Origin: Symsagittifera roscoffensis
Lineage: Eukaryota; Xenacoelomorpha; Acoela; Convolutidae
NCBI RefSeq assembly: GCF_963678635.1
Contig: NC_087065.1
Coordinates: 45,233,919 to 45,297,918, forward strand
DNA: 64,000 bases
Reading direction: 5' to 3'
Within the stretch, counting starts at the first letter, position 1. Every line of letters starts with the position of its first letter. Under the pieces are notes generated by a model. That model did not search any database, was not told the origin of the DNA, and saw only the letters and a program-made list of their open reading frames with translations. Shown here in pieces: positions 9,253 to 21,210 of the stretch. The position numbers and the translations under genes are program-made.

Positions 9253-12105
9253 ATGTACCTAAACTGTGTACTGTTGAATGCCAGGAGTTTATTGAAATTT
9301 GAAAGAAGAAGTAAATTTGTTTCAGCTGTATCTCATTGTGCAGCATCTGTACTTTTAGTGACTGAAACCTGGCTAAATGATCAAATTGAAGACACTGAAC
9401 TCATGCTACTTGAATATTCTGTTTATAGAGCGGACCGCAAATTAACAGGTAACACTTCGAATCACGGTGGTGTTCTTATCGCAGTAAGAGATTGTTTTAA
9501 TTCATATAAACTAAATCTAGATCTACCAGAATGTGCATTAGCGGTTCAAATAGAAGTGAACAATTTCAATTTCGTGATTTTTTGCGTATACAATCCCCCA
9601 GAAGATAGCAAATACAGATATAATTTTGAAGATTTCAAAAAGATTTTTGATTCGATTGTCTCCATTAAAAATCATCATGTTCTTTTATGTGGCGACATAA
9701 ATTTCCCTCAAACGGATTGGAGAATTAACCAAAGCACGAGTATATATGAAAATGAAATTTTGGAATTAGTAGACGAAGCAGAAATGAATCAAATAATTGA
9801 ATTTCCAACTTGTGGTTCAAATATATTAGATGTCGCTCTAATGAGGGGGTTGGAGGGTTTCGCTGAAATTTGCACGAATTTTGAAAAAAGCTATGATATA
9901 ACAGATCACAGACCTATATCGCTGAAAATTGAAATAGATGTTCAAGACGAAAAACCAGTCAAAGAAAGTTTTTATAGTTTTTGCTCGGCGGACTATGATA
10001 GCATGATTGATTATATGCAGAAATATCCCTTTTCACCTATTTGTTTTACAAATATCGATAGAATGTCTGACGAAATGTACGAATATATCAACACTCTTAT
10101 TTCAAGTTTTGTTCCAAAACGAACCATGCATAGACAAAAATTACCACCTTGGGTGAGTCCAAAGACTTCAAATTTGATTAAAATTCTAGAAACAAAGCGA
10201 AAACAATTCGACTCAAGGCCTACTCCCCATTTGCAGGAAACGATAACGAATTTTGAAAACAGTTTAATGCAAAATATGGAACTAGAACGAGTAGAGTACC
10301 AAGAAAGTATCTTAAGTTCTCGAAATACTAACATGATTTTCAAACATTTCAAAAACTTGAAAAAGCAGAAGTCGAGCCTACCGCGTGAAATGGAATTAAA
10401 TGGTATTAAATATAAGGAGTCAGCTGAAAAAGTCGAAAAATTAAATAATTTTTTCCACTCTGTATTTACGCCGAAATTGAATTTTAAAGTAACAGACATT
10501 GCTTGCGAAAATGCTTCCCTCATAAATTTTGACATATCTCAAAACAAAATCCGAGAATTGTTGACTAAACTGGATGTAACAAAAAGTAAAGGCCCGGATG
10601 GCCTGCCGCCTTGTTTTTTGAAAAGTTTAGCTAAACCGATGAGCTCCATTTTAAATGCTATTTTCAAAAATATCAAGAGGTTACGATGTGTATCTAAATT
10701 CTGGAAAAGTGCTGCTATTTCGCCCATACACAAAAAAGACGACAAAAGGCAAATAAAAAACTACAGACCTGTCTCGTTATTAACAATTATCTCTAAAGTG
10801 CTCGAAAAATGCATGTACGAACCACTTTACGATCACTTTCAAAAATACATGAAATCAAGTCAACATGGTTTTGTTAAAAAGAAGTCGGTTGTAACTAATC
10901 TGTTAGCATTTTTACAACGAGTTTACGAGGCGCTGGATAAAAATCCGAACGATGAAGTGCTCGTTTATTACACCGATTTTTCAAAGGCATTCGATAAAGT
11001 GCCCCATTTTGAATTGTTGAAAAAAGTGGCGAATATTGGAGTAGGGGGATGTTTTTTGGAAGTCTTAGCGAGCTATCTTGAAAACAGAACGCAGTGGGTA
11101 AAATGTGACAATGTATCATCCTCTTCTAAATTAGTTACAAGTGGAGTTCCTCAAGGGTCTCTGCTGGGGCCGTTACTGTTTTGCATTTTTATAAATGACC
11201 TGCCAGAAGTGCTAAAATTCACTACTCCCTTCATTTATGCAGACGATTTAAAACTTTTCTCGGCGGGCCTATCCAAATTTGAAATACAATCAGATATATC
11301 GGCTTTAGAAAATTGGGTGAACGGAAACAAAATGGAGTTGGCTCCTGACAAATGCAAAGAGCTGATTTTTCGAGGAAACTCAAATTCAATTCAAATCAAT
11401 GGGCATATGCTTGAATCAGTAGAAACAATAAAAGATTTGGGGGTACATATTGATACAACCCTAAGCTGGTCAAATCATCTAATGGCGAGAATGAAAAAAG
11501 CAAATCAGATTTTCTATTTTGCTAAAAGAAATGTGGCAAAAGGGGTTTCACAGAAAGTAAAATTGGGTGTTTACAAGTCAGCGGTTTTACCACTTTTAAC
11601 ATTTGCATCTTCGTGTTTTAATATATGCCGCGCAAATTTATCAAAACTTGAACGATTCCAGAAAAGAGCGCTAAAATGGGTAACAAACAGTTATGAGAGT
11701 GATTATCTAACGTTGTTAAAACGAACGAATACATTGCCCCTTACTATGTTCATACAGCTATGCAATCTATTGAACCTATCGAGCTTTTTTCACAGTGAAA
11801 ACGATTTACAAATACGACTATTAACCAACAAGTCTGCCTCAAATACAAGACAAAATGATGGCCCGACATTAAGCCTTAAAAAAGTCCGCACAGAAAAAGC
11901 TCGCGCTGAGTTTTGTTTCAGGCTGTCTCGGGTGGCCAATCATCTACCTGGAACAGTAGATTTCTTCAATCCCACGGGGCTAAAAAACAGACTCTTGAAT
12001 TTTATGTGGACCTATCAAATGGCGAAATTCAATGAGGCGAATCCTTGCACATGGATACTGTTTTGTGATTGTCGAAACTGCAGGGATGTATGGAAGACGT
12101 TTTAA
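9253..12105 (+). CDS. LINE ORF2: endonuclease and reverse transcriptase
   Basis: This 950-residue polyprotein carries out target-primed reverse transcription. The N-terminal endonuclease/exonuclease/phosphatase fold spans about residues 1-230: the catalytic Glu is in TETWL (E38), the Asp in CGDINFPQTDW (D148) and the Asp-His in ITDHRP (D218-H219). RT spans about residues 440-720, with KGPDGLPP, NYRPVSLL, QHGFVKKKS, YTDFSKAFDKVPH (residues 573-585), SGVPQGSLLGPLLF and the catalytic FIYADDLKLF (YADD at 662-665). The C-terminus extends about 230 residues beyond RT with late Cys residues (CDCRNC). No RNase H motif is seen. Domain order and motif wording fit the CR1/L2/Jockey group. The frame is intact from first Met to stop, and the catalytic residues are all present, so the enzyme could be active. 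Confidence 0.96.
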   Translation: MYLNCVLLNARSLLKFERRSKFVSAVSHCAASVLLVTETWLNDQIEDTELMLLEYSVYRADRKLTGNTSNHGGVLIAVRDCFNSYKLNLDLPECALAVQIEVNNFNFVIFCVYNPPEDSKYRYNFEDFKKIFDSIVSIKNHHVLLCGDINFPQTDWRINQSTSIYENEILELVDEAEMNQIIEFPTCGSNILDVALMRGLEGFAEICTNFEKSYDITDHRPISLKIEIDVQDEKPVKESFYSFCSADYDSMIDYMQKYPFSPICFTNIDRMSDEMYEYINTLISSFVPKRTMHRQKLPPWVSPKTSNLIKILETKRKQFDSRPTPHLQETITNFENSLMQNMELERVEYQESILSSRNTNMIFKHFKNLKKQKSSLPREMELNGIKYKESAEKVEKLNNFFHSVFTPKLNFKVTDIACENASLINFDISQNKIRELLTKLDVTKSKGPDGLPPCFLKSLAKPMSSILNAIFKNIKRLRCVSKFWKSAAISPIHKKDDKRQIKNYRPVSLLTIISKVLEKCMYEPLYDHFQKYMKSSQHGFVKKKSVVTNLLAFLQRVYEALDKNPNDEVLVYYTDFSKAFDKVPHFELLKKVANIGVGGCFLEVLASYLENRTQWVKCDNVSSSSKLVTSGVPQGSLLGPLLFCIFINDLPEVLKFTTPFIYADDLKLFSAGLSKFEIQSDISALENWVNGNKMELAPDKCKELIFRGNSNSIQINGHMLESVETIKDLGVHIDTTLSWSNHLMARMKKANQIFYFAKRNVAKGVSQKVKLGVYKSAVLPLLTFASSCFNICRANLSKLERFQKRALKWVTNSYESDYLTLLKRTNTLPLTMFIQLCNLLNLSSFFHSENDLQIRLLTNKSASNTRQNDGPTLSLKKVRTEKARAEFCFRLSRVANHLPGTVDFFNPTGLKNRLLNFMWTYQMAKFNEANPCTWILFCDCRNCRDVWKTF

Positions 12106-12153
12106 GAAGAAATGAACTGGGAGCAGTCCCATCAGAAGTATTTCTGAGAATCC

Positions 12154-12173
12154 ACAACAACAACAACAACAAC
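12154..12173 (+). repeat. (CAA)n tail of the LINE
   Basis: A short CAA tandem run ends exactly at the element/host junction defined by the empty site. Short terminal microsatellites in place of poly(A) are usual for CR1/L2-group elements. Confidence 0.85.
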
Positions 12174-12679
12174 ATTACAATTTTCAATCTGAAAAATTTC
12201 TGGCTGAACATATTTTGCAAGATTTTTGAAATGAATAATTTATGTACCAGTCGGTCATTTTAGGAAGTTTGACCTTGAGCAACGCAAAAGACATGATTTT
12301 GGGGTGAAATGGAATTTTTCAAAAATTCGAATTGAGGATGTCATGCTCAAGTTTCTCGCGACAACTTAAAATATTAGAAAATAAGAGAAGATTCGAACTA
12401 CAATCGCGGGAAAGTTGTCAAAAATAGCAGCGGGAAATTGCTATTCGCAATTTCCGGTATCCTGAACCTCAAAAATAGGTATACTGTCGTTTTCTAGACA
12501 AACTCTCATTGCGCTGATATTTACCAGGATATCTGCCAATTCCTCTGCAGTGCAAGCTCGGTAAAGGTTTTTGAGGTGGCTGTTGATAGAAATATTGATG
12601 ATGTCGTGTCACACAAACACTTGACGTTTATCTGCTAGAAGTGCCCTGCAGAGTAGGTTTGCGAAGTTTTTCTGTGGAT

Positions 12680-13670
12680 CTTTGATGTTCGGGATTAAGT
12701 AAAGTCCCGGTATTGCTGATATTTTGGACAGAAGTTGTTAATTTTCCGGGCTGCTATGTTGTTCCAGGCAGTATTAGGGGGAGATAGCCGCCCTAATATA
12801 GAACTTATCAGTTCTCACATAATAAAATCAAAAAAGATCATGAAATCATATGATTTTTTCGACTGAAAAAGGGAAAAGTAAAAAGACGACTTCTTGAAGG
12901 ATAGACAGTAACTGAGAATTAGCTCAGCGCCGTAGGGTTTAAAACAATTTTACATCTAAATAAATTGAGAATGCGCTAAAATTGTAAACTCAATCAAAAT
13001 TTTCTCACTTTTGAGCACCTTCAGTTTTTAAAAACCTAAGCTAATCTTTACAAAATGATCAAAAATAATAAAAAAAAATACACGTCAATAATTCAATATT
13101 TAATAAAATCAACCCAAAAAAACTCCAGAATCGATAAAATTCGGTTAAAACAAAAAACAATGCAATAACTTTAGCAAGAACCCAGCAACAAAACTAATAT
13201 GTAGAAACAAAAATCTAAAAATCCTCAGACTTTTGTGGCTAAATTTTTAAAACTGTTGCATAATACTTGAGCAAATTTATTAATTTAGCAACAAATCACT
13301 GAGAGTTTTTAATTTTTTTATTTTTACAATTTAGTTTTGTTGCTGATTTCTTGCAAATATGTAAGTTATTTTAATGTTTTTTGTTTTAAGCAATTCTTTT
13401 CGATTCTGGAACTACAGCCTTAGTGTCACTAGAGCCTACAAACTCTGATTGCAATGCAATTAGATTCAAGTGATTTTAAGCAAAAATCGGAAGTAAACTT
13501 GCGTGAGGAATTCCGTAATTAGTCCAGAGCATTATTGATGATAAAAATGATTCAACAATTACGCAATCGTCTGCATACTGTACCAACGTACATCTATCAT
13601 AGATACGATTTTGAAATTCCACGATAATTAGATTGAACCACCACGGACCCGGTACTGTTCGTTTCTGCAT
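12680..13670 (-). pseudogene. Decayed non-LTR RT remnant in repeat copy 1
   Basis: On the minus strand a 64-codon frame (13476-13670) carries GPWWFNL and then LVQYADDCVIVESF, matching the LGPLLFNL...QYADD core of LINE reverse transcriptases with decay. Lower on the same strand (about 12730-12900) a frame includes TAWNNIAARKIN, like the C-terminal tail of such proteins. Between them lies the internal inverted repeat (13121-13412), probably a later insertion. It is frame-broken and not functional. Confidence 0.6.
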
Positions 13671-14734
13671 CTCTTTTTTGACTTCTATCCACCCAAAAAA
13701 AGTCCATTAAAATTACTTTTTGAACGCGTTTTTTTTTAACAAAATTTTTAATTAATGCATCAGTTTTTGTTGAAAAGACCAAAAAAGCGTGAATTTTAAA
13801 CAAAAATATCTTGAAAAAAACAGTCAAAAACATTTGAAAGATCCAAGGACGCATGTTAGTTCTTGCAGTATATCAAAACCGCTATATTTAGTAAAGTAAG
13901 TTAGAAAAAATGATTAAAATGCGATGAAATTACAGCTGGAATAAGAACATCAAATTAAGACAGCATATAAATGAAAACACGGTACTAGTATGATAGAGTG
14001 GTCCCTTGAAAGCAACCAGGTCCCTTGAGAATAAGACACCTAGAGCTCTCAAATCGTTTAATAATTATGATTACGCCTTTCAGAAAGAAGTAGCAGTATA
14101 TTTTCAAACAAATTAAATTTTTTTTTACCTCCTAAAACCTCCCCCTCACCATTTTAAGGTTAGAAATTTAAAAAAAAAACGCCAATAGTGGGTTTTAATG
14201 ACAAATAAGTCAACCCAATTATATGGTTGTTAAACCGTAAAATGAAGTAAATGGAGCATATTTTGATATGAACAATAGTGATTACAATTTTCAATCTGAA
14301 AAATTTCTGGCTGAACATATTTTGCAAGATTTTTGAAATGAATATTTTATGTACCAGTCGGTCATTTTAGGAAGTTTGACCTTGAGCAACGCAAAAGACT
14401 TGATTTTGGGGTGAAATGGAATTTTTCAAAAATTCGAATTGAGGATGTCATGCTCAAGTTTCTCGCGACAACTTAAAATATTAGAAATAAGAGAAGATTC
14501 GAACTACAATTGCGGGAAAGTTGTTAAAAAATAGCAGCAGGAAATTGCTTTTCGCAATTTCCGGTATCCTGAACCTCAAAAATAGGTATACTGTCGTTTT
14601 CTAGACAAACTCTCATTGCGCTGATATTTACCAGGATATCTGCCAATTCCTCTGCAGTGCAAGCTCGGTAAAGGTTTTTCAGGTGGCTGTTGATAGAAAT
14701 ATTGATGATGTCGTGTCACACAAACACTTGAAGT

Positions 14735-15810
14735 TTATCTGCTAGAAGTGCCCTGCAGAGTAAGTTTGCGAAGTTTTTCTGTGGATCTTTGATGTTCGGG
14801 ATTAAGTAAAGTCCCGGTATTGCTGATATTTTGGACAGAATTGTTAATTTTCCGGGCTGCTATGTTGTTCCAGGCAGTGGTAGGGGTAGATAGCCGCCTT
14901 AATATAGAACTTATCAGTTCTCCCATAATAAAATCAAAAAAGATCATGAAATCATAAGATTTTTTCGACTGAAAAAGGGAAAAGTAAAAAGACGACTTCT
15001 TGAAGGATAGACAGTAACTGAGAATTAGCTCAGCGCCGTAGAGTTTAAAACAATTTTACATCTAAATAAATTGAGAATGCGCTAAAATTGTAAACTCAAT
15101 CAAAATTTTCTCACTTTTGAGCACCTTCAGTTTTTAAAAACCTAAGCTAATCTTTACAAAATGATCAAAAATAATAAAAAAAAGAAATACACGTCAATAA
15201 TTCAAAATTTAACAAAATCAACCCAAAAAAACTCCAGAATCGATAATTTTTGGTTAAAACAAAAAACAATGCAATAACTTACATGTTAGCAAGAAATCAG
15301 CAACAAAACTAATATGCAGAAACAAAAATCTAAAAATCCTCAGACTTTTGTGGCTAAACTTTTAAAAAAATTGCATAATAAGTGAGCAAATTTATTAATT
15401 TAGCCACAAATCACTGAGAGTTTTTAATTTTTTCTTGTTTTTACAATTTAGTTTTGTTGCTGATTTCTTGCTAATATGTAAGTTATTTTAATGTTTTTTG
15501 TTTTAAGCAAACCTTTTCGATTCTGGAACTACAGCCTTAGTGTCACTAGAGCCTACAAACTCTTCTGAAGAAAACCTTTGAACTATTATTGCAAAGCATT
15601 TAGATTCAAGTTATTTTAAGCAAAAATCGGAAGTAAACTTGCGTGAGGAATTTTGTAATTAGTCCAGAGCATTATTGAGGATAAAAATGATTCAACAATT
15701 ACGCAATCGTCTGCATACTGTACCAACGTACATCTATCATAGATACAGTTTTGAAATTCCACAATAATTAGATTGAACCACCACGGACCCGGTACTGTTC
15801 GTTGCTGCAT
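14735..15810 (-). pseudogene. Decayed non-LTR RT remnant in repeat copy 2
   Basis: This is the paralogue of the remnant in copy 1. The LVQYADDCVIVESF segment is at 15616-15810 and the TAWNNIAARKIN tail at 14735-14947, again split by an inverted repeat (about 15231-15527). Both copies carry the same lesions, so decay preceded the unit duplication. Confidence 0.6.
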
Positions 15811-16026
15811 CTCTTTTTTGACTTCTATCCACCCAAAAAAAGTCCATTAAAATTACTTTTTGAACGCGTTTTTTTTTAACAAAATTTTTAATTAATGCAT
15901 CAGTTTTTGTTGAAAAAACCAAATGAGCGTGAATTTTAAACAAAAATATCTTGAGAAGAACAGTCAAAAACTTTTGAAAGATCCAAGGACGCATGTAAGT
16001 TCTTGCAGTATAGCAAAACCGTTATA

Positions 16027-18700
16027 TGCTGAAAACTAAACATTAGTAATTCAGAAGTACCTGAGTTATATAGCTGAGGTTTAGCAAAAGGCTCTCCTAA
16101 CTTTGAAAAAACATAGTTAAAAAGATTGCAATTTTAATGTCATGCCCGATCGTTTAATGCTGGATTCTACGAAACCGGAACCTCGAATTTGATTAGAAAA
16201 TCTCAGTTTTTGCTGGACTGCGCTATGAAAATAATAGATGAATGCTAATGTTTTCCACGTTTGTCTTCAACTTATTTGGCCAATTGGTCACGACAAATCA
16301 AAATTTTTGTCTAACTATCTTTTAAATATTCATTTCGATGAGCTAGCGCATATTTTTGTCTCATTTTGAGTTCTCTTTGCAGTTTGAACCGAACTTATCC
16401 GTTTTCAGCGCATTTCTTGCTTTAAAATTACGAATATTTTTTTTTTCGATTTTGGCAAGTTGGTGACAAGCATAAAAAATTGAATTTATTAGTATTGAAA
16501 AAACGTTTTCTGCCTCTGTACAAAGATCAAATTGAAACAAAGGAAGAGCGGATAAAATTTTAATTTTGTAAAAAAAGTAAAAAATTATTCTCGATTTGTT
16601 TTTGGTTCGCACCAAAATAAGTGCAGCAAAAGTATCTGTTTTGTACAAGGTATCAAAGCAAAATTTGTTCTCCATTTGTCTCTAAACCTTCAATCAAAAA
16701 TCAAAATGTTTTTTTTTTTGTCGAAGAACTGACTCGTGTTGCATCAATTCGAAAAAATCTTTCAATCCATTTCAAAGATGGTTGATTCCAGATTAGTTTT
16801 GCTCCAATTGCTTCAACTGAACTTTGTTACAATCACCCTTTAAAAATGTTTGGTTAGATACAGAAAAAGCAATTTCAAAATTCAAAATAAGTTGTTTCAG
16901 AAACTCAACAGCTTTCGTTCTGTTGATATTTATTCATTACTGGCGAAGTTAAAAACTGATTTGCTTACAAGCCACTATGACTCATAATTTTTGACATTCA
17001 AGACTTTTGAATCGTTTCTAAATTTTAGGGACAATTTAACTGCTATATCTAATGAAACACCATAAATTTTTCATCACCGATTGTCTGCCATGTCTGAACA
17101 TCACATTTGCATGAGGTTCAAAATTCCAAAAATTCATATCAATTTTTTTTCGTAAGCCACGTTTCAGTAATTCCCAGGACTGTATTTTCATCTGCATGCG
17201 CTTTCGACTGCCACTTTGAAAATTCAAAATAAAAAAAATCAAGTTGTTTGCATTTTTCCACCATATTTTTTTATAGATTGATTCAATTGCTTTTATGCGA
17301 CCTAGGTTGGTTTCTAAATCCCTGTTTTTTGTGTGAGTAGTAGAACAAAAATGAAAATTTGAGTCAGTAAAAATGATATCTACTCAATTTTTTTTAGTTT
17401 GGCTGGAAGTATATTTGTATCGAAGACAACACTACCAAAAACGATTTTCGTTCAAAGTAAGTTTTCTATCCGAGATAAAGATATTAGAATTAACACACAA
17501 AACAATCAAATTTTTTTTGAAAAACCTTACAAAGAAAAATTGAAACGTTTGTTTACACCCCAAACTTTTAGTAAGAAAATTTCTGAAATGCATTATATGG
17601 TTTTGTAAAAAACGTATCATATTGGCCGTTTCTGGATCTAAATTGGGTGGTTGATGAATTTGTTTCATTTTTGATTGGAATGTTATTTTGCATGTATTTG
17701 CTGTTCCTGATGAATTAAAGAAAAAATCTGAGTATTTGCATCAAAGATCACACATATCCAATCGAAGATTGCACCCCATCTATCAGAACTAAGAGCATCC
17801 TTAATTTGAAAAAAAACTCTCTGAATGACTAAATTATCTCTCTTCATAACTTCTAAAATTTTAAGCAGTTTAACAAAATTGTCAAAATTTCAACACTTTT
17901 CCTTTCAATTAATTTCCTATAGCGTCTAAAAGCCCAAACGTACACAACAAAATTTGTTTGGGGAGAGGCTTGTAGTGAAATAAATAAATAACGTTTTCTA
18001 GGTCACTCACTGCTACTTTTACGTCAGATTCGTCTGAAAAGCAGTCACTAAAACCAATTAGTTTACATAAGCGTTTGAAGAAATTTTTTGGTTTGCAGTT
18101 TCTTACACTTGTCACCAGTCCAAAATTTTTGTGCCCTTTAATTCTCTTGCTAGAATATTGTCAGATATTTGCTCTCCGTTTATCCTATTAACCATTGAAT
18201 CGACAGGTAAAAATATTGAAGTTCTATTTTCTGGCTCTGTAAAAATGGGTTTTCTCTTTCGTGATCTGTTTCTATATCTTGGCAGATAAAAATGTTTGTT
18301 TCGACTGTTTTTATCCTGGTTTTTATCTTTAAAAGGTTTCTTTTCTTTTTTCTTCTTCCTTTTTTTCTATTCCACTTTAAAAATGGAAACTTGATTTTTT
18401 TGAACTGCCCATAGTTTTGAAATTATCCAAATGTGATTTCTTTTTATTGTCCACTTCTACCATTGTTGATGCAGTCAACTTTTTGATAAATTTCTTCAAA
18501 AAAATAATGTTTTCAATAGCATTGCAAAGTTCATGTTTCATTCCATAGGACCGCTATCGAAGTTTTTGACGTCAAACAGGGCGATTAAAGCCAGAAATTA
18601 AAAGAACATTTAAAGAACCGACTGTTCACCAAAAAAGTTAGTTGGTTGTGTCGTTACCAAAAATAAATTATTGTCGTAACCAAACGAACGTAACCAAACA
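16027..18700 (-). pseudogene. Decayed LINE endonuclease region
   Basis: On the minus strand around 17140-17205 one frame reads ADENTVLGITETWLTKKN before a stop. The TETWL block is the catalytic Glu region of LINE endonucleases. Immediately downstream, in another frame, FRHGRQS may be the R.DR block that follows it. Several short minus-strand frames flank it (17909-18115, 17432-17668, 16361-16675) without clear domains. I interpret the stretch as an old minus-strand element broken by stops and frameshifts. Outside the TETWL block the support is weak. Confidence 0.4.
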
Positions 18701-19545
18701 TTCACACCAGGTTCCTTACGAGGGTGCAATATAAATATAATAAAAGAAATCAATTATTGTGTCAAATAGTTCTGAAAACTATTTTTTTTGAAAAATATTT
18801 TTTGCAATGAACTGATTCTACTCAATTTTTTGTACTGGGTAAAGAAAGCAAAGCAAATTTAAAATCAAAATATTGAGAAAATTTTATATAAAATTAAAAA
18901 ATTAGCAAATATTAAGTTATTTTTTGCCCGTAAATACCTAATTAGAAACTAATAACCAAAAATAGCGATGGTTGTAGCTGCTAGCTTTTTTTCCCTCAGC
19001 CTAAAAACTAAGAACAAAGAAGGCAAAACGGAGGGTTTATGCAGTACCGGCCTTTCTTTGAAACCTAATACTTTGAACTGGGGGAATTAGTCTACGGCTG
19101 CTGTTGGAACAGCATTTTCTGGTCAATAAGCAGATTTTTTTCTTGCATGATGTGCTGAAAAACAGTATATTGTCTCATCGCACTAACAACTGCACGCTAT
19201 ACATATCCATATAAAAAATTACTTGATTATCTGGAGTCGAAGTGGAGAGAAATAAAAGTCAAGATCTACTGCGTGAGAACGGGCGCTCCAAATATCTTCG
19301 AGAACCAGCGGAAGATAAGGAAATTTTTGATAAGGGCAACCAATAACAATATGAAAATTGTTCAACTTCACCAATCCACCGAATTGGAGCTAAAGTCACT
19401 ACTGGTGGTGCTATCCCATCGAGACCAGCTTCCCCTTCATTTTCTCGAAAATACGGGCACAGATCTGGTGAATATTTTGGGTAGGCCGCCAGTTAAAGGC
19501 GTGAGTGACGAAGGCGTTGACAGTGGATCTTGAAAAAGACAAATG
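18701..19545. other. AT-rich DNA with one unassigned plus-strand frame
   Basis: An open frame at 19273-19533 (86 codons) has moderate complexity but no domain I recognise. The rest shows no feature. Confidence 0.3.
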
Positions 19546-19546
19546 A

Positions 19547-19686
19547 CCAGAAAGTGATAAGATTCTGTTGGAGATTTTTTTCTTTGCTGATAGCCACATG
19601 ACTTTAAGTGCTCACAAAAAAGTGATGGCCGCAAAATGGCTACCACCACCACTTCTAGATTGTTCATCCAGGGAAAACACAGCTTG
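19547..19686 (+). pseudogene. BTB/POZ-like remnant (weak)
   Basis: The frame reads PESDKILLEIFFFADSHM and then LSAHKKVMAAKW. The AHKKVMAAKW block resembles the conserved AHK.VLAARS helix of BTB/POZ domains, and a D..L...FAD stretch lies in the expected place before it. It is only 46 codons long, with no flanking domain and a stop soon after. Chance similarity is possible. Confidence 0.25.
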
Positions 19687-20609
19687 AAAAGTTTATTAGA
19701 TTGTTATGTTATACTTAATACCAGTTTCCTGAGAAAACAATATCTGAGAAAAGTTCTGAATAACGTCATTATACCTATTATTCTGTGGTTACCTGTGCCT
19801 GAAGGCAATGTTTTTTCGGATAAAGCGATGTACATCTCTCAACTAAATTGAATGAGATCTGAGTTAAGCCAGATAACTGCGGATAGTAGTGAGGCATCAG
19901 ATAATTGAGTTAAAGCAAGGGAGGTAATAAGGAAGGAATAGAAGAAAAATGGTCGCCTTCGGCAAAAATTTACCTAAACAGGAGAGCAAAATGCAATTTC
20001 AACAATCTGATAAGCCGATACATGAACCATTATAGAAAAATTTCAGAAAACAAGATAGTCATTAAGAAAATGCATGATAGGTCAATCAGAAGCACGCAGT
20101 TGGTGCAACAAAATTTAACTTTTTTTTTAGCAAAACGTCCGTAACGAGTCAAGTTTATTAAAAACCATTTCCTTGCATACTTTGGTTCTTTTTTGTCTGT
20201 GCTGAAATTAAAAAGATTGCAAAACAACTAGGTGAGATTAAAGTAGCCGCAAAAGCTCTGCCAAAAACGTAGATCAGACACCCTCTAATAAGATTTTTAA
20301 AAAGAACAGCCAGAACATAAACAATGAAAAAATTCCCATAAAAAAACCAGATCAACCGGTAGTGTAAACTAAGTTGATATACACGGGTGCGCAGCCAGCT
20401 AAGTTGTTTAAATTAGCAAAAAAATTCGTCCTGACTTTTTTTAGCTGGTAACTCGTATGATCTTATGACCTCATTTTGAAATAACTCCTATGGGCACACT
20501 TTGATGAAATTCAAAAGGCAAACAAAGAAACAAGTAACGAACACTCAATTGACCAGCGAGATCTTGAAGAAAACACAAAAAACTCTGATAGGAGATAATA
20601 TACCCTGAT

Positions 20610-21210
20610 GTGAAGAGTTTTTACACTAATGGTTTGCACAAAGAAGTTTTTGAAAAATCCATGAGGAGATTGTATAAGCCAACCAAACCTCCTGACTTCT
20701 CTCGCAAAAACTCGGAAAAAACTATTAAATTTGGCTGCGGGATGAGACAATTAAAATGCAACACTTTGTCGTATCTACGACACGACGATTTATTAATGGG
20801 CGCTTTACTTGAAGAAAAAACCAACGAAACTGTGGCTAAAGCAAGACGAATCTGCATAAATGGAAGAAGTACAAAAATTGACGTTGCTAAATGGGGATAA
20901 CGACGGAGTCTGCCGTGGTTGTCAAAAAAAGCACGACATTTTGATCTGAAAGAGTAAAATGCAAACTCTGCTTGAGTTGGTTCCACCTACGCTCTGGTGT
21001 CATATCGGAATTGAACACGTCAGCATCACTGAAATGGTTTGGGTTTGCAGGACATGCAAAAACAACAGGAATTAGATCGGCCTGAAAATGGACTTGAAAT
21101 TTTTCCAAGATTTGTGGATGACCTAGTTAAAACTGCGAGGGGTGATCCTGAGGTAGTCTTCGAGGCTGCCAATAAATTGCAACCCAATTTGCAGTTTCCA
21201 TGAAAAAGCT
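20610..21210 (+). pseudogene. Decayed ORF with PHD-finger remnant
   Basis: A 96-codon frame (20610-20900) is followed in shifted frames by VCRGCQKKHDILI, then RVKCKLCLSWFHLRSG (around 20945-21000), then MVWVCRTCKNN (around 21033-21070). In series these give C..C, C..C, WFH and W.C..C, the ligand order of a PHD finger with at least two frameshifts and one ligand Cys replaced by Ser. PHD fingers of this wording occur in LINE ORF1 proteins and in chromatin proteins. The transposon origin is inferred from the surroundings. Not functional as it stands. Confidence 0.45.

Larger units (their letters stand above)
8332..12173 (+). mobile_element. Near full-length non-LTR retrotransposon (LINE), 3842 bp
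   Basis: The ends are fixed by comparison with the empty site in the second copy of the host repeat (around 14271-14292). The left junction follows ACAATAGTGATT and the right junction precedes ATTACAATTTTC. The only possible target duplication is ATT (3 bp), which could also be microhomology. The element has an 18-base 5' leader, two intact ORFs separated by 3 bases, a 3' UTR of about 47 bases and a terminal CAA repeat. This is the organisation of CR1/L2/Jockey-group elements: PHD-type ORF1, then apurinic-like endonuclease plus reverse transcriptase in ORF2, with no RNase H. Both ORFs are open, so the copy is young and may have been active recently. The very short leader suggests slight 5' truncation or an internal promoter. 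Confidence 0.93.
7931..16026. repeat. Tandem duplication of a ~2.1-kb unit (copy 1 split by LINE)
   Basis: Copy 1 is 7931-8331 plus 12174-13885 (2113 bp after removing the LINE). Copy 2 is 13886 to about 16026. The two are closely similar end to end, with scattered substitutions and small indels. Each unit contains a minus-strand relic of a second non-LTR element and an internal inverted repeat of two ~125-bp arms (copy 1: 13121-13244 and 13284-13412; copy 2: about 15231-15361 and 15400-15527). Copy 2 is uninterrupted at the position where the LINE entered copy 1. Confidence 0.9.

Noticed and set aside
10011-10535. 174-codon minus-strand frame
   Set aside because: Lies wholly inside the intact LINE ORF2, so it is a shadow frame.
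20511-20986. Minus-strand frames opposite the PHD remnant
   Set aside because: Shadows of the plus-strand frame. No domain.
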